Below are positions 18,584-28,273 of a stretch of 64,000 nt of DNA, one piece after another. The stretch comes from Parapedobacter deserti (GTDB lineage Bacteria; Bacteroidota; Bacteroidia; Sphingobacteriales; Sphingobacteriaceae): NCBI RefSeq assembly GCF_042646065.1, contig NZ_JBHRTA010000062.1, forward strand, positions 62,001-126,000. The letters are read 5' to 3'. The first letter of the stretch is position 1, and every line of letters starts with the position of its first letter. Below the pieces are notes generated by a model that had not been told where the DNA came from, searched no databases, and worked only from the letters and a program-made list of their open reading frames with translations. The translations under genes and the position numbers were made by a program.

Positions 18584-18595
18584 TGTTAATTAACA
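18573..18595 (-). repeat. TTAACA direct repeats at 11-bp spacing in the pit promoter
   Basis: On the minus strand TTAACA occurs at 18589-18584 and again at 18578-18573, with 5 nt between, so the period is 11 bp. The upstream copy is also half of a perfect 12-bp palindrome, TGTTAATTAACA (18584-18595). Direct repeats at 11-bp spacing are the binding form for PhoB/PhoP-family regulators; in Bacillus the unit itself is TT(A/C/T)A(C/T)A. The role as a phosphate-control site here is inferred. Confidence 0.45.
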
Positions 18596-18626
18596 ATACA
18601 TGGCGAGTTAAATAGGGCAAACGAAT

Positions 18627-19664
18627 TTACATCACCGGTTTTACTTTTTCCAAGGTAAAGGCGAAAGTGGTACCAACGCCCTCGGTACTCCGCACGTTGA
18701 CGGTCTGCTGATGAGCTTCAATGATATGTTTCACGATGGAGAGCCCCAGTCCAGAACCTCCAATCTTACGCGAACGGCTTTTATCGGTTCGGTAAAACCG
18801 TTCGAAAACTCTCGGTAAATTTTTTTCTTCGATGCCAATCCCGTCATCTGTCACTTCGACTAACACGGTTTCAAAAAGCTCATATATGCGGAGGTCGGTT
18901 TGTCCCCTTTCTTTCCCATATTTAATCGAATTGCTAACCAGGTTGACCAATACTTGCCTTATTTTTTCCCTATCAGCACTTACCATCGTTTGGGATTGGT
19001 ACTTATCCTTAAAAACGAGCGATATACCATGAACCGCTGCTTTGTCCTCCATAGCCTCCAGCACCTCCCTTACTAACACAACCAGGTCAAACTTTTGATA
19101 ATTGATGGGTATCTGACCACTTTCCAACTTGGAGATTTCATCAAGATCCTTAATCAGAAACGTCAACCGATCAAGGTTCTGGGATGCTTTTGACAAAAAT
19201 TGCGCAGCCATTTGAGGGTCCTCTTGCATCATGCCGTCATGCAGCGCATCAATATAGCCCTGAATAGCAAACAGTGGCGTTTTAAATTCGTGAGAAATAT
19301 TAGCGAGAAATTCACGACGGAATTTCTCCTGCTCCTTCAAGGTATCTATTTCCTTCTTTTTCTCTCTGGCCCAATCTTTTACCTGTTGTTCCAGGTCGTT
19401 AATCGGATCATCGCTCAACTTATCACCTAAGGCCTCTTTCAAGTCCTTTCCAAGTTTAAGGTTATGAATGAGCTTATATATAAGTCTCATCTTATTATAA
19501 ATGTACCGCTGGAACAGGTAGTAAAATGCTATGAAACTGACAGTAAACGATATAGCGAACGTGATAAGAAAATACTGCCAGCTATGTTGGAAGTAGAAGT
19601 TTACACAGGCTATTGCCAGTCCTACAGCAAAGGCATTGATAAAAACTAGCAGAATAAACCGCAT
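18627..19664 (-). CDS. Sensor histidine kinase, PhoR-like
   Basis: A 345-residue membrane kinase. Two N-terminal membrane helices (about residues 2-22 and 31-52) are joined by almost no periplasmic loop. A linker (residues 55-115) is followed by the H-box FLANISHEFKTPL (His125), the N-box LVNLVSNSIKYG, and the ATP-lid motifs DDGIGIE and GGSGLGLSIVKHI. This is the PhoR layout. No response regulator gene adjoins it, which is unusual. It lies 88 bp before the DUF47-pit phosphate operon, which carries PhoB-box-like repeats. Phosphate sensing is therefore a reasonable inference. Confidence 0.88.
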   Translation of the reverse strand: MRFILLVFINAFAVGLAIACVNFYFQHSWQYFLITFAISFTVSFIAFYYLFQRYIYNKMRLIYKLIHNLKLGKDLKEALGDKLSDDPINDLEQQVKDWAREKKKEIDTLKEQEKFRREFLANISHEFKTPLFAIQGYIDALHDGMMQEDPQMAAQFLSKASQNLDRLTFLIKDLDEISKLESGQIPINYQKFDLVVLVREVLEAMEDKAAVHGISLVFKDKYQSQTMVSADREKIRQVLVNLVSNSIKYGKERGQTDLRIYELFETVLVEVTDDGIGIEEKNLPRVFERFYRTDKSRSRKIGGSGLGLSIVKHIIEAHQQTVNVRSTEGVGTTFAFTLEKVKPVM

Positions 19665-19677
19665 GGTTACAAAATGA

Positions 19678-20337
19678 TTATTCGAAACGCCCTAAAACCG
19701 TCAAACCGCCTGACACCAGGTCGCCAATTTTCACATCCACTTTGGCGTCGAGGGGCAGAAAGACATCCACACGGGAGCCGAACTTGATAAACCCGAATTC
19801 CTCTCCTTGCTTTACCGTCACTCCTTCCTCGACGTACCATACGATGCGCCGGGCCAGGGCACCTGCAATCTGACGGAAAAGCACCTCTTTCCCATGGTTA
19901 GTACGCACTGCAATGGTTGTCCGCTCATTGAGTGTAGAGGACTTGGGGTGCCATGCAACCAAATATTTTCCAGCATGGTAACGAAAGAAGCTCACCACCC
20001 CACTCACCGGATTGCGGTTGATGTGCACATTGATCGGCGACATGAATATAGACACCTGAATTCGCTTATCGTTAAAATATTCCGTCTCTTCAGTTTCCTC
20101 AATGACCACGACTTTACCATCGGCAGGGCATAGAATCAAGTTGTCGTCTGTTACAACACGCCTTCTCGGACTCCTGAAAAACTGCAATACCGTAACGAAA
20201 AGCAAAAAAGAAAGCACATAAACCGTCCACACGACAAGTGCATTGTCCGGTATAAAATAGTGGACTAACGCGTTGGCTATAAAAATCACTAACGCTGCAA
20301 TCGCAATGCTGGTATATCCTTCTTTATGGATGGTCAT
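19678..20337 (-). CDS. psd: Phosphatidylserine decarboxylase family protein (short form)
   Basis: A 219-residue proenzyme of the short, archaeal-type PSD group. It has two N-terminal membrane helices (about residues 9-28 and 32-50), LCPADGKVVVIEE, and SIFMSPINVHINR. The self-cleavage site is FGSRVDVF, where cleavage between Gly187 and Ser188 creates the pyruvoyl group. It converts phosphatidylserine to phosphatidylethanolamine in the inner membrane. The kinase gene follows 13 bp after it, so the two may share a transcript. Confidence 0.92.
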   Translation of the reverse strand: MTIHKEGYTSIAIAALVIFIANALVHYFIPDNALVVWTVYVLSFLLFVTVLQFFRSPRRRVVTDDNLILCPADGKVVVIEETEETEYFNDKRIQVSIFMSPINVHINRNPVSGVVSFFRYHAGKYLVAWHPKSSTLNERTTIAVRTNHGKEVLFRQIAGALARRIVWYVEEGVTVKQGEEFGFIKFGSRVDVFLPLDAKVDVKIGDLVSGGLTVLGRFE

Positions 20338-20396
20338 GTATCAGATCTTAATAGGCAACAAATATACGGAGAAGAATTGGATATCAATCGCAACCG

Positions 20397-21527
20397 TTAT
20401 ATCCCCTTTTCGCGCCGTATATCAAGGTCAAAGAACCTCAATTTGCGTTCGGCAAGGTCCGGAAAAACCTCCACGGCGACGGTAAGCTTGTCTTCGATGT
20501 ACGCACCATCCGCGTAGGAAGGAAACCAAAAATCTACCCGGCTAAGTGCTTCCTGAAGCAAATCCCGGTACCGCCTGTGACTAAACGTGTTTATCATTTC
20601 GACTCTCCCCGGTTCGCCGTTTTGTTTTACGACTACAGTAAATTCGAGTTTTATTGGGTCTAGCATCGTGTCCACCGCGCCCTCGAACCATTCTTCGAGG
20701 TGTTTACGCAAATAGCCTGTGAAACCACTATACTCATCAATGGTACAAGCTTTGCCGATCATCTCTTCGGCTCGGGTAAAAAAATCACCCGGCAATATCC
20801 GGTATCTGGGTCCGTCAGAAAATCTTTCATCCTTGAACAATTCGTATCCATTTTCGAAAATGCCATTTCGGTAATATTCGTAGCCGGCGCCTTCGCTTTT
20901 ACCATCAGCAAACACGTATTCGATTGCCCATGTACCGTGGGGCCGTCCATCTGCCACTCTCCCCTTACGAATGTAACGAATGTAGCCAAATTCATTGTAT
21001 CCTTCGCTTTCCACGGCAAACTCGTATCTTCCATTCCCGTCGATTACGCGCTGGCGGCCCCGCTGATCCCAGAAATTAAGGATAAAAACACCGCCATCCC
21101 GATACGCTACGTCGAGCAAGGGCTTGCCATCAGGATAGTAATACTTCCACAGGCCCGCAGGGGCGCCCCGATCATAAGAAACCTCCCATTTCAGCTGCCC
21201 GTTCGGATGGTAGGCTTTATAATCACCGTGTCTATCGCCGTTCCGGTAGCTGCCTGTCAGGATGGCCCGTCCATGACGGTTGAAATCGGTAAATTCCCCG
21301 ACGAAGGTTTGCAATTGGAAATCGTACCGCCCTACGCGTTCGATGGCCTTGAACTGACAATTTTTATCGGCCAGGAAGTAATAATCGTCATAATAGAATC
21401 TGGTCAAACCATTTGTAGCGCTTTCGTAATAAACCGGTTTGCCCGGCACCGTATCCAAGCGCATTGCAGATGCCACAAACGGCACAACCAACAGGTATAT
21501 CAACAGTTTGAACCTCATGCTCTTCAT
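20397..21527 (-). CDS. Exported MORN/YwqK-repeat protein with TonB-C-like end
   Basis: A 376-residue protein with a signal peptide (about residues 4-21). Several YwqK/MORN-type repeats follow, for example GSYRNGDRHGDYKAYHPNGQ, YYPDGKPLLDVAYRDG and GRPHGTWAIEY. The C-terminal part of about 100 residues, with VVKQNGEPGRVEMIN, resembles a TonB C-terminal fold. The ATG at 21527 overlaps the polA stop as TGATG; a start 18 nt upstream would lie inside polA and spoil the signal peptide. The function is unknown; similar proteins in Bacteroidota are common and exported. Confidence 0.7.
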   Translation of the reverse strand: MKSMRFKLLIYLLVVPFVASAMRLDTVPGKPVYYESATNGLTRFYYDDYYFLADKNCQFKAIERVGRYDFQLQTFVGEFTDFNRHGRAILTGSYRNGDRHGDYKAYHPNGQLKWEVSYDRGAPAGLWKYYYPDGKPLLDVAYRDGGVFILNFWDQRGRQRVIDGNGRYEFAVESEGYNEFGYIRYIRKGRVADGRPHGTWAIEYVFADGKSEGAGYEYYRNGIFENGYELFKDERFSDGPRYRILPGDFFTRAEEMIGKACTIDEYSGFTGYLRKHLEEWFEGAVDTMLDPIKLEFTVVVKQNGEPGRVEMINTFSHRRYRDLLQEALSRVDFWFPSYADGAYIEDKLTVAVEVFPDLAERKLRFFDLDIRREKGI

Positions 21528-24328
21528 CAATGTGCTTCGAGCCAATTGCGCCCCTCACCAAGTTCAACCACAATGGGCACCGACATGGTCAGGGCATTCT
21601 TCATATGATTTTCAACAAGTTCCCTGAACGCAGGTACCTCCGCTTTAGGAACATCAAACACCAACTCGTCATGTACTTGCATGGTCATTTTCCCGCGCAA
21701 TCCATGTTGCCTGATGCCCTTATGAATGCCGATCATCGCTACTTTTATCATATCCGCAGCCGATCCCTGAATCGGTGCGTTAATCGCATTCCGCTCTGCA
21801 AATCCACGCACGGTCTGGTTAGCAGAATTGATGTCCCTGAGGTACCGGCGCCGCTTGAGCAGTGTCTCAACATAACCGTGCTCCTTAGCAAAATTAATCG
21901 TATCGTTCATATATCTTTTGATACCCGGGTATTGGGCAAAATACTGTTCAATGATCTGCGCTGCTTCCGTGCGTGGGATACCAAGGTTTTGCGAAAGCCC
22001 GAAGGCAGATTGACCATAGATAATCCCGAAATTTACCGCTTTTGCATTCCGCCGTTGCGCTAAGGTGACCTCATCCAGCGGCACGCCATAAACCTTGGCT
22101 GCTGTGGCACGGTGCACATCCAGCCCTTTTGCAAACGCCTCGAGCATGCCCTCATCGCCACTCATATGGGCTACCAACCGCAATTCGATCTGCGAATAGT
22201 CTGCGGACAAGATCACATGATCCTCATCCCTCGGTATGAACGCCTTGCGCACTTCACGTCCGCGTTCCGTCCGAATAGGGATATTCTGCAGGTTCGGGTT
22301 GGTAGAACTCAGCCTTCCCGTGGCTGCAACGGCTTGGTTGTACGAGGTGTGCACACGGCCCGTGATCGGATTCATCATCATCGGCAATGCGTCCACGTAG
22401 GTCGACTTGAGCTTCTGCAGCTGCCTGAATTCCAAAATATCCTTTACAATATCGCTTTTCGCAGCCAGTGCGAGGAGCACATCTTCGCCGGTTTTATATT
22501 GTCCGGTTTTGGTCTTTTTTGCTTTTGGGTCAAGTTGCAGTTTTTCAAAAAGCACTTCTCCCAATTGCTTGGGAGAAGCGATATTGAACCGTACGCCGGC
22601 CTTTTGATAGATCGTCGTCTCGATTGCGGCGATGTCCTTTTCCAGGGATGCTGATAGCTGCCGGAGTACGGGTACGTCGATGTTAACTCCGCACTGTTCC
22701 ATATCGGCAAGCACATGTACCAACGGAAACTCCACATCGCGAGCAAGTGCTGATGCTTCCGCCTTTTCCAGCAGCGGCTCAAAGGCAGCTTTCAGCTGGA
22801 GCGTGATATCCGCATCCTCAGCAGCATATTCCTTGATGACTTCTATGTCTACATCCTGCATATTACCCTGATTTTTACCCCTAGGCCCAATCAGATCGGT
22901 GATCGGTATGGGTGTATAGCCGAGGTAAGTTTCAGCTAATACATCCATGCCATGGCGGGTATCCGGATCGATAAGGTAGTGGGCAAGCATCGTATCGAAC
23001 AGCAGGCCCCTTACCATAATTCCATAGCGCGCCAGTAACAAGATATCAAATTTCGTGTTTTGCCCCACCTTCTCGATCGTCTCGTCCTCAAATATGGGCT
23101 TAAAATACCCTAACATGCGAAGGCATTCTTCACGGTCGGACGGGGCCGGCACGTACCACGCCTTGCCCGGCTCAATGGCAAACGACAGGCCCACCAGATC
23201 GGCGGTGTTTGCATCGGTACCGGTCGTCTCCGTATCAAAGCAAAAGCTACGCTGGGCAGCCAACAAGGCTGCCAATTCCTGCTGCGCCTGCGGTGTATTG
23301 GCCAAGAAATACTCATGTGTTGTGTTGTGGACGTTTTTCGCCGCAGGCGGGGGGGTATAGTCAGCCGCGGTAATCGCGGTTACCTGCCTGTTGCCTTCAA
23401 TGGCATTGCCAAATAAATCCATCTGCGTACCGCTCGCCGACTTAGCGTCTAGGTTGAAGTCATCGCCGAAAACACGTTTGCCCAATGTCCGGAATTCCAA
23501 CTCTGCAAACAGCGGCTCCAATGCTTCCCTATCCGGATCACGCCGCTCCAGCTTTGCTTCATCCAGTTCGATGGGCACATCCAATTGAATGGTCGCTAAT
23601 TTTTTGGAGATCAGTCCCTGCTCAGCAAAAGTCTCTACATTCTCACGTTGCTTGCCTTTAAGCTGGTCCGTGTTGGCCAATAAGTTCTCTATCGAGCCAA
23701 AACGTTTGATCAAATCTTTTGCTGTTTTTTCGCCTATTCCCGGAATACCCGGGATATTGTCTACCGAATCACCCCACAGGCCAAGGATATCAATAACCTG
23801 CCTAACATCCGACACGCCCCACTTCTCCAGAATCTCCGCCACCCCCAATGTCTCGGCCCCATTTCCGAGACGTGCTGGCTTATAGATGAAGATATTGTCT
23901 GTCACCAGCTGGCCGAAATCCTTGTCAGGTGTCATGCAATACACCGTGTATCCTTTGCGCTCAGCCTCTTTCGCCAATGTGCCAATGATGTCATCAGCTT
24001 CATAACCATCTAATGCAATTAGTGGAATATTGAACCCCTCAACCAGTTTATAAACATAGGGAATGGCGGCAGCAAGATCTTCGGGAATAGCCTGCCTGTT
24101 TGCCTTGTAGGATTCAAACTCAACATGGCGGTTAGTTGGCGCCATGGTATCAAATACCACCGCGATGTGTGTCGGCTGTTGGGTTCGCAGCAGCTCCAGC
24201 AACGTATTAGCAAACCCAAATATCGCTGAGGTATTAAAGCCAGTAGAAGTAATCCGGGGCGTTTTGCTCAATGCAAAATAAGCCCTGTAAATCAAGGCCA
24301 TACCATCTAAAAGAAACAGTTTCTTCAC
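21527..24328 (-). CDS. polA: DNA polymerase I
   Basis: Repair and Okazaki-fragment polymerase, 933 residues. The 5'-3' flap exonuclease domain opens KKLFLLDGMALIYRAYF and carries YEADDIIGTLA. The 3'-5' proofreading domain keeps its acidic residues (CFDTETTG), unlike many Pol I proteins that have lost them. The polymerase domain shows DYSQIELRLVAHMSGD, RRNAKAVNFGIIYG and QVHDELVFDVP. I choose the GTG at 24328, since a start at 24355 would lie inside the -7 element at 24353-24360. It is divergent from rsgA. Confidence 0.95.
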   Translation of the reverse strand: MKKLFLLDGMALIYRAYFALSKTPRITSTGFNTSAIFGFANTLLELLRTQQPTHIAVVFDTMAPTNRHVEFESYKANRQAIPEDLAAAIPYVYKLVEGFNIPLIALDGYEADDIIGTLAKEAERKGYTVYCMTPDKDFGQLVTDNIFIYKPARLGNGAETLGVAEILEKWGVSDVRQVIDILGLWGDSVDNIPGIPGIGEKTAKDLIKRFGSIENLLANTDQLKGKQRENVETFAEQGLISKKLATIQLDVPIELDEAKLERRDPDREALEPLFAELEFRTLGKRVFGDDFNLDAKSASGTQMDLFGNAIEGNRQVTAITAADYTPPPAAKNVHNTTHEYFLANTPQAQQELAALLAAQRSFCFDTETTGTDANTADLVGLSFAIEPGKAWYVPAPSDREECLRMLGYFKPIFEDETIEKVGQNTKFDILLLARYGIMVRGLLFDTMLAHYLIDPDTRHGMDVLAETYLGYTPIPITDLIGPRGKNQGNMQDVDIEVIKEYAAEDADITLQLKAAFEPLLEKAEASALARDVEFPLVHVLADMEQCGVNIDVPVLRQLSASLEKDIAAIETTIYQKAGVRFNIASPKQLGEVLFEKLQLDPKAKKTKTGQYKTGEDVLLALAAKSDIVKDILEFRQLQKLKSTYVDALPMMMNPITGRVHTSYNQAVAATGRLSSTNPNLQNIPIRTERGREVRKAFIPRDEDHVILSADYSQIELRLVAHMSGDEGMLEAFAKGLDVHRATAAKVYGVPLDEVTLAQRRNAKAVNFGIIYGQSAFGLSQNLGIPRTEAAQIIEQYFAQYPGIKRYMNDTINFAKEHGYVETLLKRRRYLRDINSANQTVRGFAERNAINAPIQGSAADMIKVAMIGIHKGIRQHGLRGKMTMQVHDELVFDVPKAEVPAFRELVENHMKNALTMSVPIVVELGEGRNWLEAH

Positions 24329-24352
24329 GCAAGTTGTATGTTGGTAATGACA

Positions 24353-24360
24353 CAAAGATA
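24353..24360 (-). promoter_or_regulatory. -7 element of the polA promoter
   Basis: TATCTTTG on the minus strand is a full TAnnTTTG match, 24 nt upstream of the GTG at 24328. A clear TTG at the -33 position was not found. Its placement argues against any polA start upstream of 24328. Confidence 0.5.
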
Positions 24361-24433
24361 ACGATATTGTGGTTTTTTTTCCGACTTTTGTGGTAATGAC
24401 AGCACATCCATTGATGCTTAATCGTTTAGTTGC

Positions 24434-25354
24434 ATGAGAGGCCTGGTCACCAAATCAACGGGAAGCTGGTATGAGGTGCTTGCCGAAAATGGCAGCAACT
24501 ATAAAAGCCGAATTAAAGGCAAGTTCAGAACCAAAGACATTAAAACCACCAATCCTATCGCCGTGGGCGACTGGGTGGATCTCAGCCTTGAACCGGACCA
24601 AGACACTGCGATCATCACCCAACTGCATGAACGAAAAAATTACATTATCCGTAAGTCGGTAAACCTTTCCAAGCAAGCTCAAATTATCGCCGCTAACCTG
24701 GACCAAGCGTATTTGGTTGTCACCTTAGCTTCGCCGTTTACTTCATTGGGGTTTATCGACCGCTTTTTGGTCACGGCCGAAGCGTATGACGTTCCTGCCG
24801 GATTGATCTTCAACAAGCTAGACCTTTTTAGTGACGAAGGCCTTGCCGTATTGCGCGATTACGAATCCATTTACCAAACGATCAACTACCCGTATTATGA
24901 AGTTTCGGCCCTGGAAGGCACGAATACCGATGCCATTAAGGAGTTATTCAAAGACAAGACTACGTTGATTTCCGGCCATTCCGGTGTCGGGAAATCCACA
25001 TTGATAAACGCCATCCATCCGGAGGCGAAGCTGCGCACGGCGGATATTTCAGACTGGTCTGACAAAGGCAGGCACACCACTACGTTTGCCGAAATGATTA
25101 TGCTTCCGTTTGGCGGACGGCTCATCGACACCCCGGGCATCCGCGAGCTGGGCGTCATCGATATTGAGCAGCAAGAGCTGAGCCACTTCTTTCCTGAAAT
25201 GCGGGAGCTGATAAATAATTGCCGTTTCAACGACTGCCGGCATATCAACGAACCGGGTTGCGCCGTACTGACAGCGCTCCACCAAGGATATATCGCATCG
25301 AGCCGTTATGAAAGCTACCTCAGCATTTATCACGGGAATGACACGCGGGCGTAG
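24434..25354 (+). CDS. rsgA: Ribosome small-subunit-dependent GTPase A
   Basis: A 306-residue circularly permuted GTPase that helps mature the 30S subunit. An N-terminal OB-fold (residues 1-65) precedes the G domain, whose motifs appear in permuted order: FNKLDLF (G4), SGHSGVGKSTLIN (G1), and DTPGIRELG (G3). The C-terminal zinc finger has CRFNDCRHINEPGC. It begins a plus-strand run with pnp, porin and methyltransferase genes. Confidence 0.95.
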   Translation: MRGLVTKSTGSWYEVLAENGSNYKSRIKGKFRTKDIKTTNPIAVGDWVDLSLEPDQDTAIITQLHERKNYIIRKSVNLSKQAQIIAANLDQAYLVVTLASPFTSLGFIDRFLVTAEAYDVPAGLIFNKLDLFSDEGLAVLRDYESIYQTINYPYYEVSALEGTNTDAIKELFKDKTTLISGHSGVGKSTLINAIHPEAKLRTADISDWSDKGRHTTTFAEMIMLPFGGRLIDTPGIRELGVIDIEQQELSHFFPEMRELINNCRFNDCRHINEPGCAVLTALHQGYIASSRYESYLSIYHGNDTRA

Positions 25355-25400
25355 TTTTTTGACCATTCCAAAAAATAGTTTACGTTTGAGATAAGTTTTG

Positions 25401-26222
25401 ATGACTATGTACGATTTTATTGAAGAAACCACCTCATTTATCAAACACCGCATCGGCGATTTCATTCCTGAATATGGCATTATTCTAGGTACGGGGTTAG
25501 GCAAGCTCGTAGATGAAGTCGACGTCAGCTATCAGCTGATGTATGCCGATATACCCAATTTTCCCATTTCAACCGTAGAATTCCATACCGGTCAGCTGAT
25601 TTTCGGTATGCTCAATGGCAGGCGCATCGTGGCCATGCAGGGCCGCCTTCATTACTATGAAGGGTATAGCATGCAACAGATCACCTTCCCGGTGCGAGTG
25701 ATGAAGGCCTTAGGCATAAGCAAGCTGTTTGTATCCAACGCTTCCGGCTCCCTCAACCCGAATATTCGAAAAGGGGACCTAGCTATCATTGACGACCACA
25801 TCGACCTGTTGCCAGACAACCCGCTCCGGGGAGCTAATGATAGCCGCTTCGGACCGAGGTTTCCGGACATGAGCCAGCCCTATGATATCGACATGATCCG
25901 TAAAGGCATCGAAATTGCGCAACAGCACGCGATTACCGTCCATCGTGCGGTATACATATCTACGCCTGGACCTAACCTTGAAACACGGGCAGAATACCGC
26001 TATATGCGCCTGATCGGAGGAGACATCGTTGGCATGAGCACTGTACCGGAAGTGATCGTGGCAAACCACATCGGTCTACGGGTTTTTGCCATTTCGGTGG
26101 TTACCGACGAAGGCTTCCATGAAGACCTCCAACCGGTTTCCATCGCTGGGATCATGAAAGTGGCCTCTTCAGCCGAGCCGAAAATGACATTAATACTGAA
26201 AGAATTGGTAGCTTTGCAGTGA
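25401..26222 (+). CDS. Purine-nucleoside phosphorylase
   Basis: A 273-residue trimeric-type PNP that splits purine nucleosides with phosphate. It shows IILGTGLGKL, the substrate-loop GRLHYYEGY, VSNASGSLNP, and EYRYMRLIGGDIVGMSTVPEVIVA. The start is the ATG at 25401 or a second ATG two codons on; a TTG just upstream is unlikely. The stop overlaps the next start as TGATG, so the porin gene is translationally coupled. Confidence 0.93.
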   Translation: MTMYDFIEETTSFIKHRIGDFIPEYGIILGTGLGKLVDEVDVSYQLMYADIPNFPISTVEFHTGQLIFGMLNGRRIVAMQGRLHYYEGYSMQQITFPVRVMKALGISKLFVSNASGSLNPNIRKGDLAIIDDHIDLLPDNPLRGANDSRFGPRFPDMSQPYDIDMIRKGIEIAQQHAITVHRAVYISTPGPNLETRAEYRYMRLIGGDIVGMSTVPEVIVANHIGLRVFAISVVTDEGFHEDLQPVSIAGIMKVASSAEPKMTLILKELVALQ

Positions 26223-28213
26223 TGAAGGTACTGCTGCGCATTTCGCTGCTCTTACTGTGTTTTTTTGCGCTCTTACCTGCGCTATTCGCGCAAGAGGAAG
26301 AGTTTAGTAGCGCACTGGACTCGGCGCGCGCGGCTGAAGATAGCAAGGAAGACACCGTTATCTATACGGCAAGGTATATCCGTTACACCACTTTGGCCAT
26401 GATGAAGCAAGGGACGTTTACTTACCAGATCGACACATTACACAAGAATTTTCAGTACTACAACCCACAAAACCAACCACGAAACCCAACTATTCATTTA
26501 GGAAGCTATGGATTGGCAACGCGCGACCTCCTTTTTGTCCCCAATAAAACCATTGGCTTCCAGCCCGGATTTCACAGCTTAGAGCGCTTTCTCTACCTGT
26601 CGGATTCCATTAAATATTACCGTGCTCGCGCACCCTTTTCGGAACTATACAACGTCGGCTTTTTTTTTGACGACCAGATTATCCGGGCGAAGGTCACCCA
26701 AAACATCAATCCGCGGCTTAATCTTGGCGGCGAATTCCATGCAGCCCGGGCCGATGGTTATTACAACAATCAGCGGTATAATGATATCAAATCAGCACTC
26801 TTTGCTTGGTATGAATCGGAAAACCATCGCTATAATTTGTTGACGAATGTGGTATTCAACCGGCTTACGTCCACCGAAAACGGCTCCATACTTAATGACA
26901 CGGTATTTCGCGACATCGACCGACGGCCCAGTAACTCTGAACCCACCAGATTAGTAGGTACACGCGATGAACGTCCGAGGCATACCTGGCGTGATAACAG
27001 CCTGTTTCTGAGGCAAAGTTTATTTGTAGGGCGCTTGGACACCATCAATGCCGGTAAACCAGAGCAACAGCTCCTTCCTACCAACCGAATGTCGCACAGT
27101 CTCAGCCTTCGGATGCGCAATTTCCAATTTTATAAGAACGAAGAGGACATCCATGGAGCCTTCCCCTTTGGCGGCAACGTGTTGGCGCAAGACACCACCC
27201 GGGTGTCTACCATTACCAACGATTTTGGATACAGTTTTTATCTGCGGGGAAAATCGCTGGCCTTTATCAAAAATGAAGTGAAGCTAGACCTCGGCTACCA
27301 ACACGACATGCACTGGTACAGGGACCGTGGCTATCACACATTCCTGCAGAACAACATGTTGAAGGTAGGCATTGGGTACCGATTCAGCGACCGAATCAGC
27401 GTTACCGGAAATCTAAACCAAATTGTGCAGGGAGCCAACTTTGGCGATTACCTGTATGAAGCCTCCGCAGATATCCTATTGAGCAAGACCATCGGGCGAA
27501 TAACTATGGGTGCCTATACCCAAAACAAATCACCGGAATGGCTCTTCCAGCGTGTCAATTATACCTACCACCAGTGGATGCATGACTTTGCAAAGACGAA
27601 GACCACAAACTTTTCTTTTGCCTATGAAAACCGGCAGCTCGGCTTTTCGGGGAAAGCGGAGTACTTTCTGATTGCGAATCACCTTTATTTCCAAGAAGTG
27701 GCCAATCCCAACAATCTAAACGCGCGTCTACTTCGCGTCATCGAGCCCACCCAATTGGGAAATAATATTAACCTTCTGAAGCTCACGGCGAGCCAAAATT
27801 TTACATTTGGCAGGTTTCATTTAGACAATCACGCCGTTTATCAACAGTCGGACTATAATGACGTGCTCGCCATCCCCCAACTATATACTTGGCATAGCAT
27901 ATATTACAACGGACTGTTATACAAGATCGTCGATTTCAATCTCGGGCTCGACGTACGTTTCAACACACCGTTCCGAGCCCAATCCTACGCCATCAATATC
28001 GGCCAGTTCTACAATGACAACGTAGGTATTGAATTTTCCAGCTATCCGATTGTGGATGTCTGGACAACGGCAACGCTCAAACGCGCCAACTTGTTCCTCA
28101 GCTATAATTTCGTCAACCAGCATATTTGGCCAGCAGGATATTATACGGTACGCAGGTATCCTATGGGCAATGCCAATCTCCGCGTAGGGATTGCATGGAA
28201 GTTTTATGATTAG
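26222..28213 (+). CDS. Putative outer-membrane porin (Porin_10 type)
   Basis: A 663-residue exported protein with a signal peptide (about residues 1-24, ending LFAQEEE). A long beta-barrel-like sequence follows, rich in alternating aromatic residues, with the Bacteroidota-typical opening LHLGSYG-like segment (IHLGSYGLATRDLLF). I recognise the general style of the putative-porin family Porin_10, in which the strands run to the very C-terminus (NLRVGIAWKFYD). The substrate is unknown. It overlaps the PNP stop by one base. Confidence 0.8.
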   Translation: MKVLLRISLLLLCFFALLPALFAQEEEFSSALDSARAAEDSKEDTVIYTARYIRYTTLAMMKQGTFTYQIDTLHKNFQYYNPQNQPRNPTIHLGSYGLATRDLLFVPNKTIGFQPGFHSLERFLYLSDSIKYYRARAPFSELYNVGFFFDDQIIRAKVTQNINPRLNLGGEFHAARADGYYNNQRYNDIKSALFAWYESENHRYNLLTNVVFNRLTSTENGSILNDTVFRDIDRRPSNSEPTRLVGTRDERPRHTWRDNSLFLRQSLFVGRLDTINAGKPEQQLLPTNRMSHSLSLRMRNFQFYKNEEDIHGAFPFGGNVLAQDTTRVSTITNDFGYSFYLRGKSLAFIKNEVKLDLGYQHDMHWYRDRGYHTFLQNNMLKVGIGYRFSDRISVTGNLNQIVQGANFGDYLYEASADILLSKTIGRITMGAYTQNKSPEWLFQRVNYTYHQWMHDFAKTKTTNFSFAYENRQLGFSGKAEYFLIANHLYFQEVANPNNLNARLLRVIEPTQLGNNINLLKLTASQNFTFGRFHLDNHAVYQQSDYNDVLAIPQLYTWHSIYYNGLLYKIVDFNLGLDVRFNTPFRAQSYAINIGQFYNDNVGIEFSSYPIVDVWTTATLKRANLFLSYNFVNQHIWPAGYYTVRRYPMGNANLRVGIAWKFYD

Positions 28214-28273
28214 GGCCGTATTTTTTGCCTCCGACCAGCAATACAAAGCGGACAACTACGTTGATAAATCAAA

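Noticed and set aside
24329..24355. Upstream ATG start for polA
   Set aside because: It would place the start codon within the -7 promoter element; the family sequence begins at the GTG at 24328.
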